Shown: positions 33,733 to 42,687 of the stretch, one piece after another | Position numbering within the stretch: position 1 is the stretch's first letter | Layout: every line of letters begins with the position of its first letter | DNA from: Oceaniradius stylonematis | Lineage (GTDB): Bacteria > Pseudomonadota > Alphaproteobacteria > Rhizobiales > Rhizobiaceae | Reading direction: 5' to 3' | Assembly (NCBI RefSeq): GCF_003149475.2 | Contig: NZ_QFWV02000009.1 | Coordinates: 177,563 to 232,408 of the forward strand | DNA length: 54,846 nt | Position numbers and translations under genes: made by a program | Notes under the pieces: generated by a model | What the model was told of the DNA's origin: nothing | The model's database searches: none | Seen by the model: only the letters and a program-made list of their open reading frames with translations

Positions 33733-34772
33733 GCGACGAGGCCGGCATGAGCGGCGGTTTCAAGGCCGAAGGCAGGGCGCCGCATCCGAAAGTGTCGGTC
33801 GCTACCCGCATCTTGACGGCCAAGGAAACGGGCGTGCTGCTGGCGCTCATCGTCATGTGCGCCTTTCTGGCCCTGGCGACCGAGAGCTTCCTGACAACGA
33901 CAAACCTGCTCAATGTCGGGCGGCAAGTCTCGCTTTTGGGGATCATGGCCGTCGGCATGACTTTCGTGCTGGTTGCCGGCGAGATCGACCTTTCGGTCGG
34001 TTCTACCTATGCGCTGGCCGGCCTTGGTACCGGGATGCTGATCGTTGCGGGTTGGGCGCTCGCGCCGGCGCTGGTCGCCGGATTGCTGATCGGCGCCGCG
34101 ATCGGACTGGTCAACGGGTTCCTGTCCACGTATGGCCGGCTGCCATCGCTGATCGCGACGCTGGGCATGCTCTCCATCGTGCGGGGCACGGCGCTGCTGA
34201 TCACGGGCGGCCAGCCGGTCACCGTCAACGAGCGCAACGGCGCCGATGCCGAGGTTCTGGCCACGTTCGAGTTTCTCGGTCAGGGCTATCTGTTCGGCAT
34301 CGTGCCGATGCAACTGGTCTTTTTCGCCGCCGTGGCCGCCCTGGGCTGGCTGGTGCTGGCCCGAACGGCGTTCGGTTTTCGCGTCTTTGCCGTCGGCGGC
34401 AGCACCAAGGCTGCCCGCGTGTCCGGCATTCATGTCAACGGCGTGAAGATATGGGCGTTCGTGATCATGGGTGTCATGGCGGCTCTGGCCGGCATCCTGT
34501 CGATGGCGTTTCTGCCGAGCGGACAAGCCGGACGCACGGGTCTGGGGCTGGAACTGGACGTGATCGCAGCCGTGGTCGTCGGCGGCGCGTCGCTGGCCGG
34601 CGGGATCGGCACGATACCCGGTACCGTGCTTGGCGTTCTGATCATCGGTGTCTTGCGCAACGGACTGGTTTTGATGGGCGTCTCGCCCTTCATGCAGGAG
34701 GTCATGATCGGCCTCGTCATCATCATCGCGGTCGCGATCGACAAGTGGAGCATGCGTTCGAGGCCGGGCTGA
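33729..34772 (+). CDS. Sugar ABC transporter permease (RbsC-like)
   Basis: A 347-residue inner-membrane permease of the ribose/xylose (BPD_transp_2) class, with about nine or ten helices. Hallmarks are GIMAVGMTFVLVAGEIDLSV GS, NGFLSTYGRLPSLIATLGML, FRVFAVGGSTKAARVSGIHV and GGASLAGGIGTIPGTVLGVL. It is coupled to the PhyH gene by an ATGA overlap. It works with the binding protein and ATPase encoded next. Confidence 0.92.
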   Translation: MSDEAGMSGGFKAEGRAPHPKVSVATRILTAKETGVLLALIVMCAFLALATESFLTTTNLLNVGRQVSLLGIMAVGMTFVLVAGEIDLSVGSTYALAGLGTGMLIVAGWALAPALVAGLLIGAAIGLVNGFLSTYGRLPSLIATLGMLSIVRGTALLITGGQPVTVNERNGADAEVLATFEFLGQGYLFGIVPMQLVFFAAVAALGWLVLARTAFGFRVFAVGGSTKAARVSGIHVNGVKIWAFVIMGVMAALAGILSMAFLPSGQAGRTGLGLELDVIAAVVVGGASLAGGIGTIPGTVLGVLIIGVLRNGLVLMGVSPFMQEVMIGLVIIIAVAIDKWSMRSRPG

Positions 34773-34811
34773 ACCGGCGTCGTGCCGGCAATCATCAAGG
34801 GAGGAAACCAG

Positions 34812-35786
34812 ATGAAGAAGCTCTTGACGACAACCGTTCTTGCGGCAGGCATTGGCTTGACGCCTCTTGTGGCGCAGGCCGAGCCGATCAGCCTTGGCGA
34901 TTTCGAGCTTGCACCGCGAATTGCCGAAAGCATCGCGGCAGGCGAGCCCCTCGATATCTTCGTGTCCTATCACGACGTTTCCAACGAGTTCGCGCCGTTC
35001 GTGCGGGCCGGCGTTGAGCGCGCCGACGAAGCCGACAATGTCAATGCGCGATTCATCGGCCCGGTCGGCGCGGACGCCGATGCCCAGATCTCGGAAATCG
35101 AGACGCTTCTCGACCAGATGGACGGGCTGGCTATCTCGTCGGTCAGCACCGATGCGCTCGCGCCGCTGATCAACCGGGTCGTCGAGGCGGGCATCCCGGT
35201 GATCAGCTACAATACGGACAATCCCGACAGCAATCGGCTGGTCTTTGCCGGTCAGGATCTCGTCCAGTCCGGACGCGAAGCGGGCAAGCTGATGGCCGAC
35301 ATACTCGGCGGCGAGGGGCGCGTGATGATCACCACGCTCGATGCTGCCGCGCAATGGTCGCTCGACCGGGAGAACGGCGCCCGCGAGGCGCTGGGCGAAC
35401 ATGACGGCATCGAAGTGGTGCGCACTCTGAACACCGGCACCGACCCCCAGGAGATCTTCGCAGCGATCGAGAACGCCATGCTGGCCGATCCGAACATTGA
35501 CGGCATCCTGTCGCTCGAGTGTTGCTCGACACCGGCGGCCGGCGAATGGGTCGAACGCAACAATCGCACCGGCGAGGTCAAGGTGGTCGGCTTCGACCTG
35601 CTCGATCAGACCGTCGAACTGGTCGCCGAAGGCGTGATCCAGGCGACCATCGACCAGGCGCCCGAGCGTCAGGGCTATGAAGCCGTGAACCTGCTCGTGA
35701 CGTTCCTGGGCGGCGATGCAATCGACGATCTGGACACCGGCGTCGGCGTCTATACGCCCGACAACATCGCCGAAGTGATGCAATAA
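34812..35786 (+). CDS. Sugar ABC transporter substrate-binding protein (RbsB-like)
   Basis: A 324-residue periplasmic protein. The signal peptide is KKLLTTTVLAAGIGLTPLVAQA, likely cleaved before EPIS. The mature part is a type I periplasmic binding fold of the ribose/galactose class, with the hinge-region motif GIPVISYNTDNPDSNRLVFA, TTLDAAAQWSLDRENGAREA and VVGFDLLDQTVELVAEG. ATG 34812 follows AAGGGAGGAAA, a very strong site that suits a high-copy binding protein. A stable hairpin follows the gene. Confidence 0.92.
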   Translation: MKKLLTTTVLAAGIGLTPLVAQAEPISLGDFELAPRIAESIAAGEPLDIFVSYHDVSNEFAPFVRAGVERADEADNVNARFIGPVGADADAQISEIETLLDQMDGLAISSVSTDALAPLINRVVEAGIPVISYNTDNPDSNRLVFAGQDLVQSGREAGKLMADILGGEGRVMITTLDAAAQWSLDRENGAREALGEHDGIEVVRTLNTGTDPQEIFAAIENAMLADPNIDGILSLECCSTPAAGEWVERNNRTGEVKVVGFDLLDQTVELVAEGVIQATIDQAPERQGYEAVNLLVTFLGGDAIDDLDTGVGVYTPDNIAEVMQ

Positions 35787-35794
35787 TGATCGTC

Positions 35795-35821
35795 GGGCAC
35801 GCCCGGGTTCCGGGCGTGCCC
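35795..35821 (+). terminator. Stem-loop after the binding-protein gene
   Basis: An 11-bp perfect stem, GGGCACGCCCG / CGGGCGTGCCC, with a GGTTC loop lies 8 bp after the stop. No T-tract follows and the ATPase gene begins at once. Such hairpins commonly protect the upstream binding-protein message and reduce read-through. Confidence 0.6.
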
Positions 35822-35828
35822 GCTTCAC

Positions 35829-37376
35829 ATGCCTGACGGTACACCGATGACCGAAGAGCCCATCCTTGAACTGCGCAACGTCACCCGAACCTTTCCTGGC
35901 GTGATTGCGATGGACGATGTCTCCATCGGATTTCGCGCCGGCGAGGTTCATGCGGTGATCGGCGAGAACGGGGCAGGCAAAAGCACGATGATGAACCTTC
36001 TGGCCGGCGAGTTGCAGCCCGACAAGGGCTCGATCCTGGTCGATGGCCAGAGCCGGGACATTCCGAGCGCCCTTGCCAGCCAGCAACTGGGTATCCGCAT
36101 CGTGTTTCAGGAGCTTTCGCTCTGCCAGAACCTCACGGTCGGCGAAAATGTGCTGCTCAGCGCATTCGCCGATAGGCCGCCCCTGTCGTTTCTCACCCGA
36201 AATCGCGCGGCCGGGGCGGCCGCCGAGACATTGGCCCGGCTGGGGCTCACCGATGTTGAAACCAGCACGCCGCTGTCCACCCTTTCCGTTGCACAGCAGC
36301 AACTGGTCGAGATCGCCCGCGCGATTTCCCAGCATGTGCGAATCCTGGTGCTTGACGAGCCCAATTCGGCGCTCTCGCCGCGTGAAAGCGCGCGGCTGTT
36401 CGATGTGGTCCGCCTGCTGAAAGCGCAGGGCGTTACGATCATCTATGTGTCGCATCATCTCGAAGAGGTACTGGCGCTTGCCGACCGCATCAGCGTGATG
36501 CGCGACGGGCGCATGATCACCACGCTCGATAACGGCGCCGATGTCACGGTGGACAGGCTGGTCGCTCATATGGTCGGACGGCAGGTCGATGCGGCCGAAC
36601 AGTATGCATTGCGGCCCGAAGCCCATGCGCGGATCGGCGAACCCGTTCTGGAAGTTCGCGCGCTCAGCGTTCCCGGCCATATCCGGGAAGCGACCTTCAC
36701 CTTGTCACAGGGCGAAATCGTAGGCGTCGCCGGATTGCCGGACAGCGGCAAGGACATTCTTGCCGACGCCATATTCGGGCTCGCGCCGCGCGGTGGCGCG
36801 GTCGAAGTCGGCGGCATCCGCCTCCCTCCCGGGCGGCCATCCCACGCCATTGCGGCTGGCATGTCTCTGATTCCGGCCGACCGCCGCGCGGCCGGGGCCT
36901 TGCTGTCCATGACGGTGGCTGAGAACACGGTCTCGGCGGCACTGAAACGCTTCACGTCGCGCGGGTTCCTGCGGCGCCGGACGATGCGCGACACGACCGC
37001 CGACTATGTCAGAAAGCTGGACGCGCGCGTCGCCAGTCTCGGCCAGAAGATCGCAACGCTCAGCGGCGGCAACCAGCAGAAGATCATACTGGCCCGCGGC
37101 CTTGTCACCGGTCCGCGCATCCTGATCCTGCACGAACCGACGCGCGGCATCGATGTCGGCGCCAAGGCGGAAATCTATGCCATCCTCAAAGAGCTGGCCG
37201 GTCAGGGGCTGGCAATCCTGATGATCTCGTCGGAATTGCCGGAAGTCATGCTGCACGCAAGCCGCGTGATCGTGATGGCAGATCGCACGATTGCGGGCCA
37301 GTTGACAGGCTCGGACATCACAGAAGAGGCGATCATGGCGCTCGCGACACGAAAAGACCGGGCGCTGGCGGCATGA
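35829..37376 (+). CDS. Sugar ABC transporter ATPase (RbsA-like, double domain)
   Basis: A 515-residue cytoplasmic protein with two ATPase halves. The first has Walker A GENGAGKST, LSVAQQQLVEIARAI and Walker B ILVLDEPNSALSP. The second has a degenerate P-loop (GVAGLPDSGKDIL), LSGGNQQKIILARGL and HEPTRGIDVGAKAEIY. This asymmetry is normal for the ribose-class ATPases. The start could be ATG 35829 or ATG 35847 (MTEEPILEL); no strong site decides it. It completes the importer. Confidence 0.92.
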   Translation: MPDGTPMTEEPILELRNVTRTFPGVIAMDDVSIGFRAGEVHAVIGENGAGKSTMMNLLAGELQPDKGSILVDGQSRDIPSALASQQLGIRIVFQELSLCQNLTVGENVLLSAFADRPPLSFLTRNRAAGAAAETLARLGLTDVETSTPLSTLSVAQQQLVEIARAISQHVRILVLDEPNSALSPRESARLFDVVRLLKAQGVTIIYVSHHLEEVLALADRISVMRDGRMITTLDNGADVTVDRLVAHMVGRQVDAAEQYALRPEAHARIGEPVLEVRALSVPGHIREATFTLSQGEIVGVAGLPDSGKDILADAIFGLAPRGGAVEVGGIRLPPGRPSHAIAAGMSLIPADRRAAGALLSMTVAENTVSAALKRFTSRGFLRRRTMRDTTADYVRKLDARVASLGQKIATLSGGNQQKIILARGLVTGPRILILHEPTRGIDVGAKAEIYAILKELAGQGLAILMISSELPEVMLHASRVIVMADRTIAGQLTGSDITEEAIMALATRKDRALAA

Positions 37377-37404
37377 CCCGGAAAGAAGCGATGGGGGCGG
37401 CGCC

Positions 37405-38319
37405 ATGACGCGCATCACGGTGGTCGGCAGCTTCGCCGTCGGCCTGACGATCCGGACCGAAACGATGCCGGTTTTCGGTCAGACGATCATCGGCTCCGAT
37501 TTCGACTTCGGGCCGGGCGGCAAGGGCTCCAACCAGGCTGTCGGCGTGGCGCGCCTTGGCGCCGACGCCGCGCTCGTCACGTGCCTCGGCCAAGACCAGT
37601 TGGCCGGCGTCGCGGACGAACTCTATGCGGCCGAAGGGGTCGGAACGGACTACATCGAACGCAGCGCCGAGCGGGCCACCGGCGCCGGCATGATCATTCT
37701 CAATGCCGAAGGCGAAAACTTTATCATACTCGACATGGGCGCGAACGAACTGATGGATGCGGCCTTTGTCGACCGGGCCGCCGACCGCATCGCGCAAAGC
37801 GACATCGTCATGAGCGTTCTCGAAATCCCGGTCGCCGCCGCGCACCGAGCGATGGAGCGTGGCAAGGCGGCCGGAGCGCGCACGATCCTCAATCCGGCGC
37901 CGGCCACGGCACTGCCCGGGACCATCTTCGCCCATGTGGATTATCTGACGCCGAACGAAAGCGAGCTGCGCATCCTGCTCGGCCTGGCGCCCGATGATCC
38001 GACCGGCACGCGCGATCTGGCGGTCGAGCTGCGCCGGCGCGGTGTGGACACCGTGATCGTGACCATGGGCCAAAAGGGCGCGCTGGTGCTCGGCGACGAT
38101 CAGGAGATGGTCGTTCCCACACCCGCTGTCCCGGTTGTCGACACCACCGGAGCGGGCGACGCGTTCAATGCGGGGCTGGCCGCCGCGCTTGGCGAGGGCA
38201 GGCCGCTTGCCGAGGCGGTCGCGCACGGAACGGCTGCCGGCGCCCATGCCTGCACCCGTCTCGGCGTCATTCCCTCGCTGGCAACGCGCGCCGAGCTGGA
38301 CGCGCTGATCGACATTTGA
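37405..38319 (+). CDS. PfkB-family sugar kinase (ribokinase-like)
   Basis: A 304-residue kinase. It has the ribokinase N-terminal FGPGGKGSNQAVGVARLGAD, LNPAPATALPG, YLTPNESELRILLG, and the catalytic VDTTGAGDAFNAGLAAALGE. It should phosphorylate the imported pentose or deoxypentose at the 5-hydroxyl. Because deoC follows, a deoxyribokinase role (deoxyribose to deoxyribose-5-phosphate) is as likely as ribokinase. It lies in the operon 28 bp after the ATPase gene. Confidence 0.88.
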   Translation: MTRITVVGSFAVGLTIRTETMPVFGQTIIGSDFDFGPGGKGSNQAVGVARLGADAALVTCLGQDQLAGVADELYAAEGVGTDYIERSAERATGAGMIILNAEGENFIILDMGANELMDAAFVDRAADRIAQSDIVMSVLEIPVAAAHRAMERGKAAGARTILNPAPATALPGTIFAHVDYLTPNESELRILLGLAPDDPTGTRDLAVELRRRGVDTVIVTMGQKGALVLGDDQEMVVPTPAVPVVDTTGAGDAFNAGLAAALGEGRPLAEAVAHGTAAGAHACTRLGVIPSLATRAELDALIDI

Positions 38320-38341
38320 TGGAACCGACCGGAGGCACCCC

Positions 38342-38803
38342 ATGAAACGCGGCAAGCTGCTCAATTCCGAACTCAACCATGCCATCGGCGAAATGGGCCA
38401 TGGCGACCTGATGATCGTTTGCGATGCGGGGTTTCCGATCCCGTCGGACGCCTGGCGCATCGATCTGTCGATCACCCAGGACGTTCCCGACCTGAAGACG
38501 GTGCTTTCGGCCATCGGCGAGGACTTCATCGCCGAAAAGGTCTCCTATGCCGACACGCTGCCGGCTCACAATCCGGTTCTGCTGGAGACCGTTCAGGCGC
38601 TTTTCGGCGACGCCGATCACGAGATGATCGCGCACGAGACGATCCTGGGAGACATGGCCGCCAAGGCCAAGGTGATCGTGCGGACCGGCGCCTTCGATCC
38701 GTGGGGCAACATCCTGCTCTATTCGGGCGTCGACGTGCCGAAGTGGTTTGCCAAGCCGGGTACGGTGGCGCCGCCCGAATATGCCAAGAAGCTCAAGGGC
38801 TGA
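38342..38803 (+). CDS. rbsD: D-ribose pyranase-like mutarotase
   Basis: A 153-residue protein of the RbsD/FucU family: MKRGKLLNSELNHAIGEMGH with the catalytic His in GHGD, VCDAGFPIPSDAWRIDLSIT, and the end GAFDPWGNILLYSGVDVPKW. RbsD interconverts pyran and furan forms of ribose so the kinase can act. It fits between the kinase and aldolase genes of the operon. Length is slightly above the typical 130-140. Confidence 0.88.
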   Translation: MKRGKLLNSELNHAIGEMGHGDLMIVCDAGFPIPSDAWRIDLSITQDVPDLKTVLSAIGEDFIAEKVSYADTLPAHNPVLLETVQALFGDADHEMIAHETILGDMAAKAKVIVRTGAFDPWGNILLYSGVDVPKWFAKPGTVAPPEYAKKLKG

Positions 38804-38807
38804 CCCC

Positions 38808-39629
38808 GTGGCGCGCATCTTCAGCTGGGCTGCACAGGACAGCGAGCGGCTGACCACGGTCGCCGGTCTGCGGGGCTCGAAAGGCCGGCATGGCGCGTTC
38901 GCCCAGGTGACCGCGGACACGGCTGCGGAGGCGGCGGCGGCGGAGGCGGCGGGGATCGAGATGATCGTCTGCCGGGCGCGCAGCGTCGCCGCGGTGCGGC
39001 AGGGTTCGCAAAGGCTGTTCGTCACCGCTGCGCTCGGCTTTGCCGAGGCGGTTACCGACGAAGAGATTTTGCGCACGGCCTTCAAGGCGCTGACGGACGG
39101 TGCCGACGCGGTGATCACGGCGCGGCGGCTGCCGATCGTCTCTCTGCTGGCGTCCGAGGATATTCCGGTGATGGGACATCTGGGCTTTGTGCCGCGCAAG
39201 TCGACGTGGGTCGGCAGTGTGCGCGCGTTCGGCAAGACGGCCGATGAAGCCGTCGAACTCTATCACCGGTTCCGGCGGCTTGAGGAAGCCGGCGCCTTCG
39301 CGGTCGAGGCCGAACTCGTTCCCGCGCCGCTGATGGCCGAGATCAGCAAGCGCACCGGTCTCGTGACCGTGTCTCTGGGCTCGGGGCCGGGCGCGGAGGT
39401 GATGTTCCTGTTTACCTCGGACATTTGCGGTGAGACCGATCGCGTGCCCCGCCATGCACGTCGATATGGCGACCTCGTGCGGCTGCACCGGCAGATCGAT
39501 GAAGAGCGCCGCGCCGCGCTCACTGCTTTTCGCGATGATGTCCGCAATGACGGCTTCCCTGCCGCGGCCGAGACCGCGGACATGGCGGAGACCGCTCTCG
39601 AGGAGTTCGTCAGCCGCATCGGAAACTGA
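38808..39629 (+). CDS. PanB-like (ketopantoate hydroxymethyltransferase family) protein, GTG start
   Basis: A 273-residue TIM-barrel protein of the PEP mutase/isocitrate lyase/PanB superfamily. SEDIPVMGHLGFVPRKSTWV, VRAFGKTADEAVELYHRFRR and LEEAGAFAVEAELVPAPLMA match PanB, including the conserved Glu before VPA. The remainder is divergent, so a true PanB role in pantothenate synthesis is doubtful. In this sugar operon it more likely runs an aldol or retro-aldol reaction on a keto-acid. The start is GTG 38808, 4 bp after the rbsD stop; the frame upstream overlaps rbsD. Confidence 0.8.
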   Translation: MARIFSWAAQDSERLTTVAGLRGSKGRHGAFAQVTADTAAEAAAAEAAGIEMIVCRARSVAAVRQGSQRLFVTAALGFAEAVTDEEILRTAFKALTDGADAVITARRLPIVSLLASEDIPVMGHLGFVPRKSTWVGSVRAFGKTADEAVELYHRFRRLEEAGAFAVEAELVPAPLMAEISKRTGLVTVSLGSGPGAEVMFLFTSDICGETDRVPRHARRYGDLVRLHRQIDEERRAALTAFRDDVRNDGFPAAAETADMAETALEEFVSRIGN

Positions 39630-39703
39630 TCCGGATCGTCTTCCAACCGAAACCCGACCAGACCAGCCGCGCGCTCGGCGTGCGGCAACCAAGGAGCATT
39701 GCC

Positions 39704-40378
39704 ATGTCAGACGTCTCACGCCTTGCCGCCCACATCCAGCATACCAACGTCTCGCCGGCGACGACGCGCGACGAGATCGCCGGCCTTTGCGACGAGGCGG
39801 CCGCGTTCGGGTTCAACGGCGTGATGGTGCAGCCGTGCTGGATTTCACTGTGCAGGGCGCGGCTTGCCGGGACCAATGTGCGCGTTTGTTCGGCCATGGC
39901 CTATCCGCTCGGCGGCAGCTTGACGCGCAGCAAGGTCGCCGAGATGCGGGATCTCGTCAGCGAGGGGGCGCAAGAAGTTGATTTCATGGCCAATATCGGT
40001 TTTCTCGCCAGTGGCGATGTCAACGCGTTTCACGATGAGATCGCCGCGCTCGTGGACGCCGCCGGCGCCGTACCATTGAAGATCATGCTGGAGTTGGGCG
40101 CCATGCCCGACGATCTCTGGCAGACGGCGATCGGACAGGCGGAAAAGGCTGGCGTGGCCTATGTCAAGAACTCGTCCGGCTGGGGCCTTGGCGGCAAGGC
40201 CAGCGTCGAGACGATCGGCTTCATGAAGCGTTGCGTGACGCGCGCAAAGGTCAAGGCATCGGGCGGCATACGCAGCGCCGATGATGCCGATGCCATCCTG
40301 AAGGCAGGCGCCGAGCTGATCGGAACAAGCGCGGGTCCGGCGATCATGGAGGGGCGGGTCGGAGCTGGCGGTTACTGA
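39704..40378 (+). CDS. deoC: Deoxyribose-phosphate aldolase-like protein
   Basis: A 224-residue class I aldolase. The Schiff-base Lys sits in VAYVKNSSGWGLGGKASVET and the second active-site Lys in KVKASGGIRSADDADAIL, with IQHTNVSPATTRDEIAGLCD at the N-terminus. DeoC splits 2-deoxyribose-5-phosphate to glyceraldehyde-3-phosphate and acetaldehyde. NSSGW replaces the usual TSTG, so substrate range may differ. ATG 39704 has an AAGGAG site. It is the last gene of the operon that begins with the PhyH gene. Confidence 0.87.
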   Translation: MSDVSRLAAHIQHTNVSPATTRDEIAGLCDEAAAFGFNGVMVQPCWISLCRARLAGTNVRVCSAMAYPLGGSLTRSKVAEMRDLVSEGAQEVDFMANIGFLASGDVNAFHDEIAALVDAAGAVPLKIMLELGAMPDDLWQTAIGQAEKAGVAYVKNSSGWGLGGKASVETIGFMKRCVTRAKVKASGGIRSADDADAILKAGAELIGTSAGPAIMEGRVGAGGY

Positions 40379-40533
40379 CGGCCGGCCAATGCCGTGACCG
40401 CCGCCGGTTGCCTGGGGTCAGGACCCATCAATGTGATTGAAATGGCGGCCGGCCGAGGAGATCACGATGACGAGGAATGGCGGCGGCAGTCACATCGACT
40501 GCCAAGTCGCCAAACATCTGGCGGACCGTCACG

Positions 40534-41364
40534 ATGAACGCGAATTTTCGACCGCCTGGTCAAGCTGATCGGGTTGATGGCGCGGAAACGGAACCTGGCG
40601 CCAAACGGATCCCCGATGGCAGGGCCGTGCCATCGATTTCCGGCCTTGTCGCCTTCGAGGCGACCGCCCGCCAATTGAGCTTTTCGCATGCCGCGTGTGA
40701 ACTGACCCTGACCCAGGGTCCGGCGAGCAAACGGGTTCGCCAACCCCAAGGCGTTCTTGGCATCACGCTAACCGCCCCACCGGAGGTCACCGGCTATTGG
40801 CCGATTACGCCCCTTGGCCCGTTTCATGCGCTACACCCCGAGATATCGGTCAATCTGGCTTGCCGGAACCGGCAGAAGACCCCGCCCAGCCGTTCGGGCT
40901 GGAATGCGCGATCCGTTGCGCCGACGGCGCGCTGACCGAACTGTCCGGCAAGGTGCTGCTCGCCGAGGACATGGTGCCGGTGGCAACGCCCGAGTTTCTT
41001 GCCGGACAAGGTGTCACGGCACCGACGGCCCTGATGAATGCGCCGCCGATCCGTCAAAACGGGTACCACGGCCTTTTGGCGCGACTGGTTTGAGGCGCTC
41101 GATGTTCACCCGGCCGGCCCAATCGAAGGCAACGGCCATGAGTGCATGTCGTTGGTTCTTCAGGCGGCACTCAGCGGTCATGGCGTGGCGCGGGCGCCAT
41201 CGCGCGTCCAGCGTGATCTCATCGATGACGGACGCCTGCGCACCGGATTCGGTGCACCGCGCGCACCGACCGGAATTGTGGCTTTTGGGTCCACCCCGTG
41301 TTTGTGCGGCGGAAGGCCGTGCGGCAATTTAAGAACTGGATGTCGGAAACGACACGGGCGATGA
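40534..41364 (+). pseudogene. Decayed GcvA-like LysR regulator gene
   Basis: Pieces of one LysR gene are spread over three frames. The HTH part (ISGLVAFEATARQLSFSHAA then CELTLTQGPASKRVRQPQG) is in one frame. A middle part with GKVLLAEDMVPVATPEFLAG is in the next frame. A C-terminal part with SLVLQAALSGHGVARAPSRV follows in a third frame. Order and spacing match GcvA-type regulators, so at least two frameshifts and some lost sequence separate the pieces. It stands just upstream of a DAO-family oxidase gene, which it may once have controlled. Confidence 0.75.
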
Positions 41365-41403
41365 CGGGAAGTGTGGGCCAAGGATGCCGCCCATATCCGC
41401 ATC

Positions 41404-42687
41404 ATGACAGAAAATGACGCCATGCTAAATCTTTGGAGCGCTACGGCGCCACCTTCTATCCAGGCGCCGCCGCTAGAGGGCGACGCAACGGCCGATGTCG
41501 CGGTGATCGGCGGCGGCTTCACCGGGCTCAGCGCCGCGCTGCATCTCGCGCTTGAAGGCGCAGACATCAGGCTGATCGAGGCAAGGAGCTTCGGACATGG
41601 CGGCTCGGGCCGGAATGTCGGGCTCGTCAATGCCGGGCTTTGGACGCCGCCAGCCGAGATCGAGACGATGCTTGGCGCCGAAGCTGGAACGCGGCTCAAC
41701 GATGCGCTGGCCGTGGGCCCGGATCTGGTGTTCTCGCTGATCGAGCGGTTCCACATCGCATGCGAGGCGACGCGCAACGGAACGCTGCATCTGGCGCATT
41801 CGGCAAGGGGGTTCGGCGACCTGCGCAACCGGCACCGCCAGCAGATCCAGCGCGGCGCGCCGGTGACGCTGCTTGGTCTTGCGCAAAGCGCCGAGCGTAC
41901 CGGCTCTGAGGCCTTTCACGGCGCGTTACACGACGCACGCGCCGGTACCATTCAGCCGCTTGCCTACGTCCATGGGCTTGCCCGCGCGGCTGCCGATTCG
42001 GGCGCGCGCCTTCACACCCACACACCGGCGCTCGGATGGTCACGCGACGCTGGCGGATGGCGCATCGAGACACCGGCCGGCAGCCTGCGCGCAAAGCGGC
42101 TGATCCACGCCACCAACGCCTACGACACTGTGCTGCCGCAGGCGCGGGCCTTCACTCCGGTCTTCTATCTCCAGTTCGCTACCAGTCCTGTCCCGGAAGC
42201 GCAGCGCGGGCGCTTGCTGCCGCGAGGGGAGGGTTGCTGGGATACGGCGACGGTGATGTCGTCGTTCCGGTTCGATCGCACCGGAAGGCTGGTCATCGGC
42301 GGCGTGGGCAATCCGGCTGGCTGGCGCTCGAGCACGCATCGTCATTGGGCACGACGCAAGGTCCGGTCGATCTATCCGGCGCTCGCCGATCTCGATCTGG
42401 AGTTCGGCTGGAGAGGCCGCATCGCCATGACCGACGATCATCTGCCGCGCATCGTTGCGCTCGGCGAGGACGGCATCTCGATCTTCGGCTATAGCGGCCG
42501 CGGCATCGGGCCGGGCACGGTGTTCGGCAAATGCGCGGCACAATGGGCCATGACGGGCGCGCCCGAATCGTTTCCGCTGCCCCTTTCACGGACCCGGTCG
42601 GACATTATGGCGCCGGTGAAGGCAGCCTGTTATGACCTTGGCAGTCTTGCCGCCCATTTGGTCGGCGCGCGGCTCGGCGGATCCTGA
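41404..42687 (+). CDS. FAD-dependent oxidoreductase of the DAO family
   Basis: A 427-residue flavoprotein. It has the FAD-binding start ADVAVIGGGFTGLSAALHLA, the SFGHGGSGRNVGLVNAGLWT segment typical of glycine/sarcosine/gamma-glutamylputrescine-type oxidases, and the FAD closing motif IFGYSGRGIGPGTVFGKCAA. It likely oxidises a secondary or primary amine or amino acid. ATG 41404 is preferred over an upstream GTG. It lies alone between a dead LysR gene and an IS3 fragment. The neighbouring amine-catabolic island suggests an amine substrate, but that is context only. Confidence 0.85.
   Translation: MTENDAMLNLWSATAPPSIQAPPLEGDATADVAVIGGGFTGLSAALHLALEGADIRLIEARSFGHGGSGRNVGLVNAGLWTPPAEIETMLGAEAGTRLNDALAVGPDLVFSLIERFHIACEATRNGTLHLAHSARGFGDLRNRHRQQIQRGAPVTLLGLAQSAERTGSEAFHGALHDARAGTIQPLAYVHGLARAAADSGARLHTHTPALGWSRDAGGWRIETPAGSLRAKRLIHATNAYDTVLPQARAFTPVFYLQFATSPVPEAQRGRLLPRGEGCWDTATVMSSFRFDRTGRLVIGGVGNPAGWRSSTHRHWARRKVRSIYPALADLDLEFGWRGRIAMTDDHLPRIVALGEDGISIFGYSGRGIGPGTVFGKCAAQWAMTGAPESFPLPLSRTRSDIMAPVKAACYDLGSLAAHLVGARLGGS

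Noticed and set aside
33681-36680. 999-codon minus-strand open frame across the sugar ABC genes
   Set aside because: It spans three well-identified genes on the plus strand and has shadow composition.
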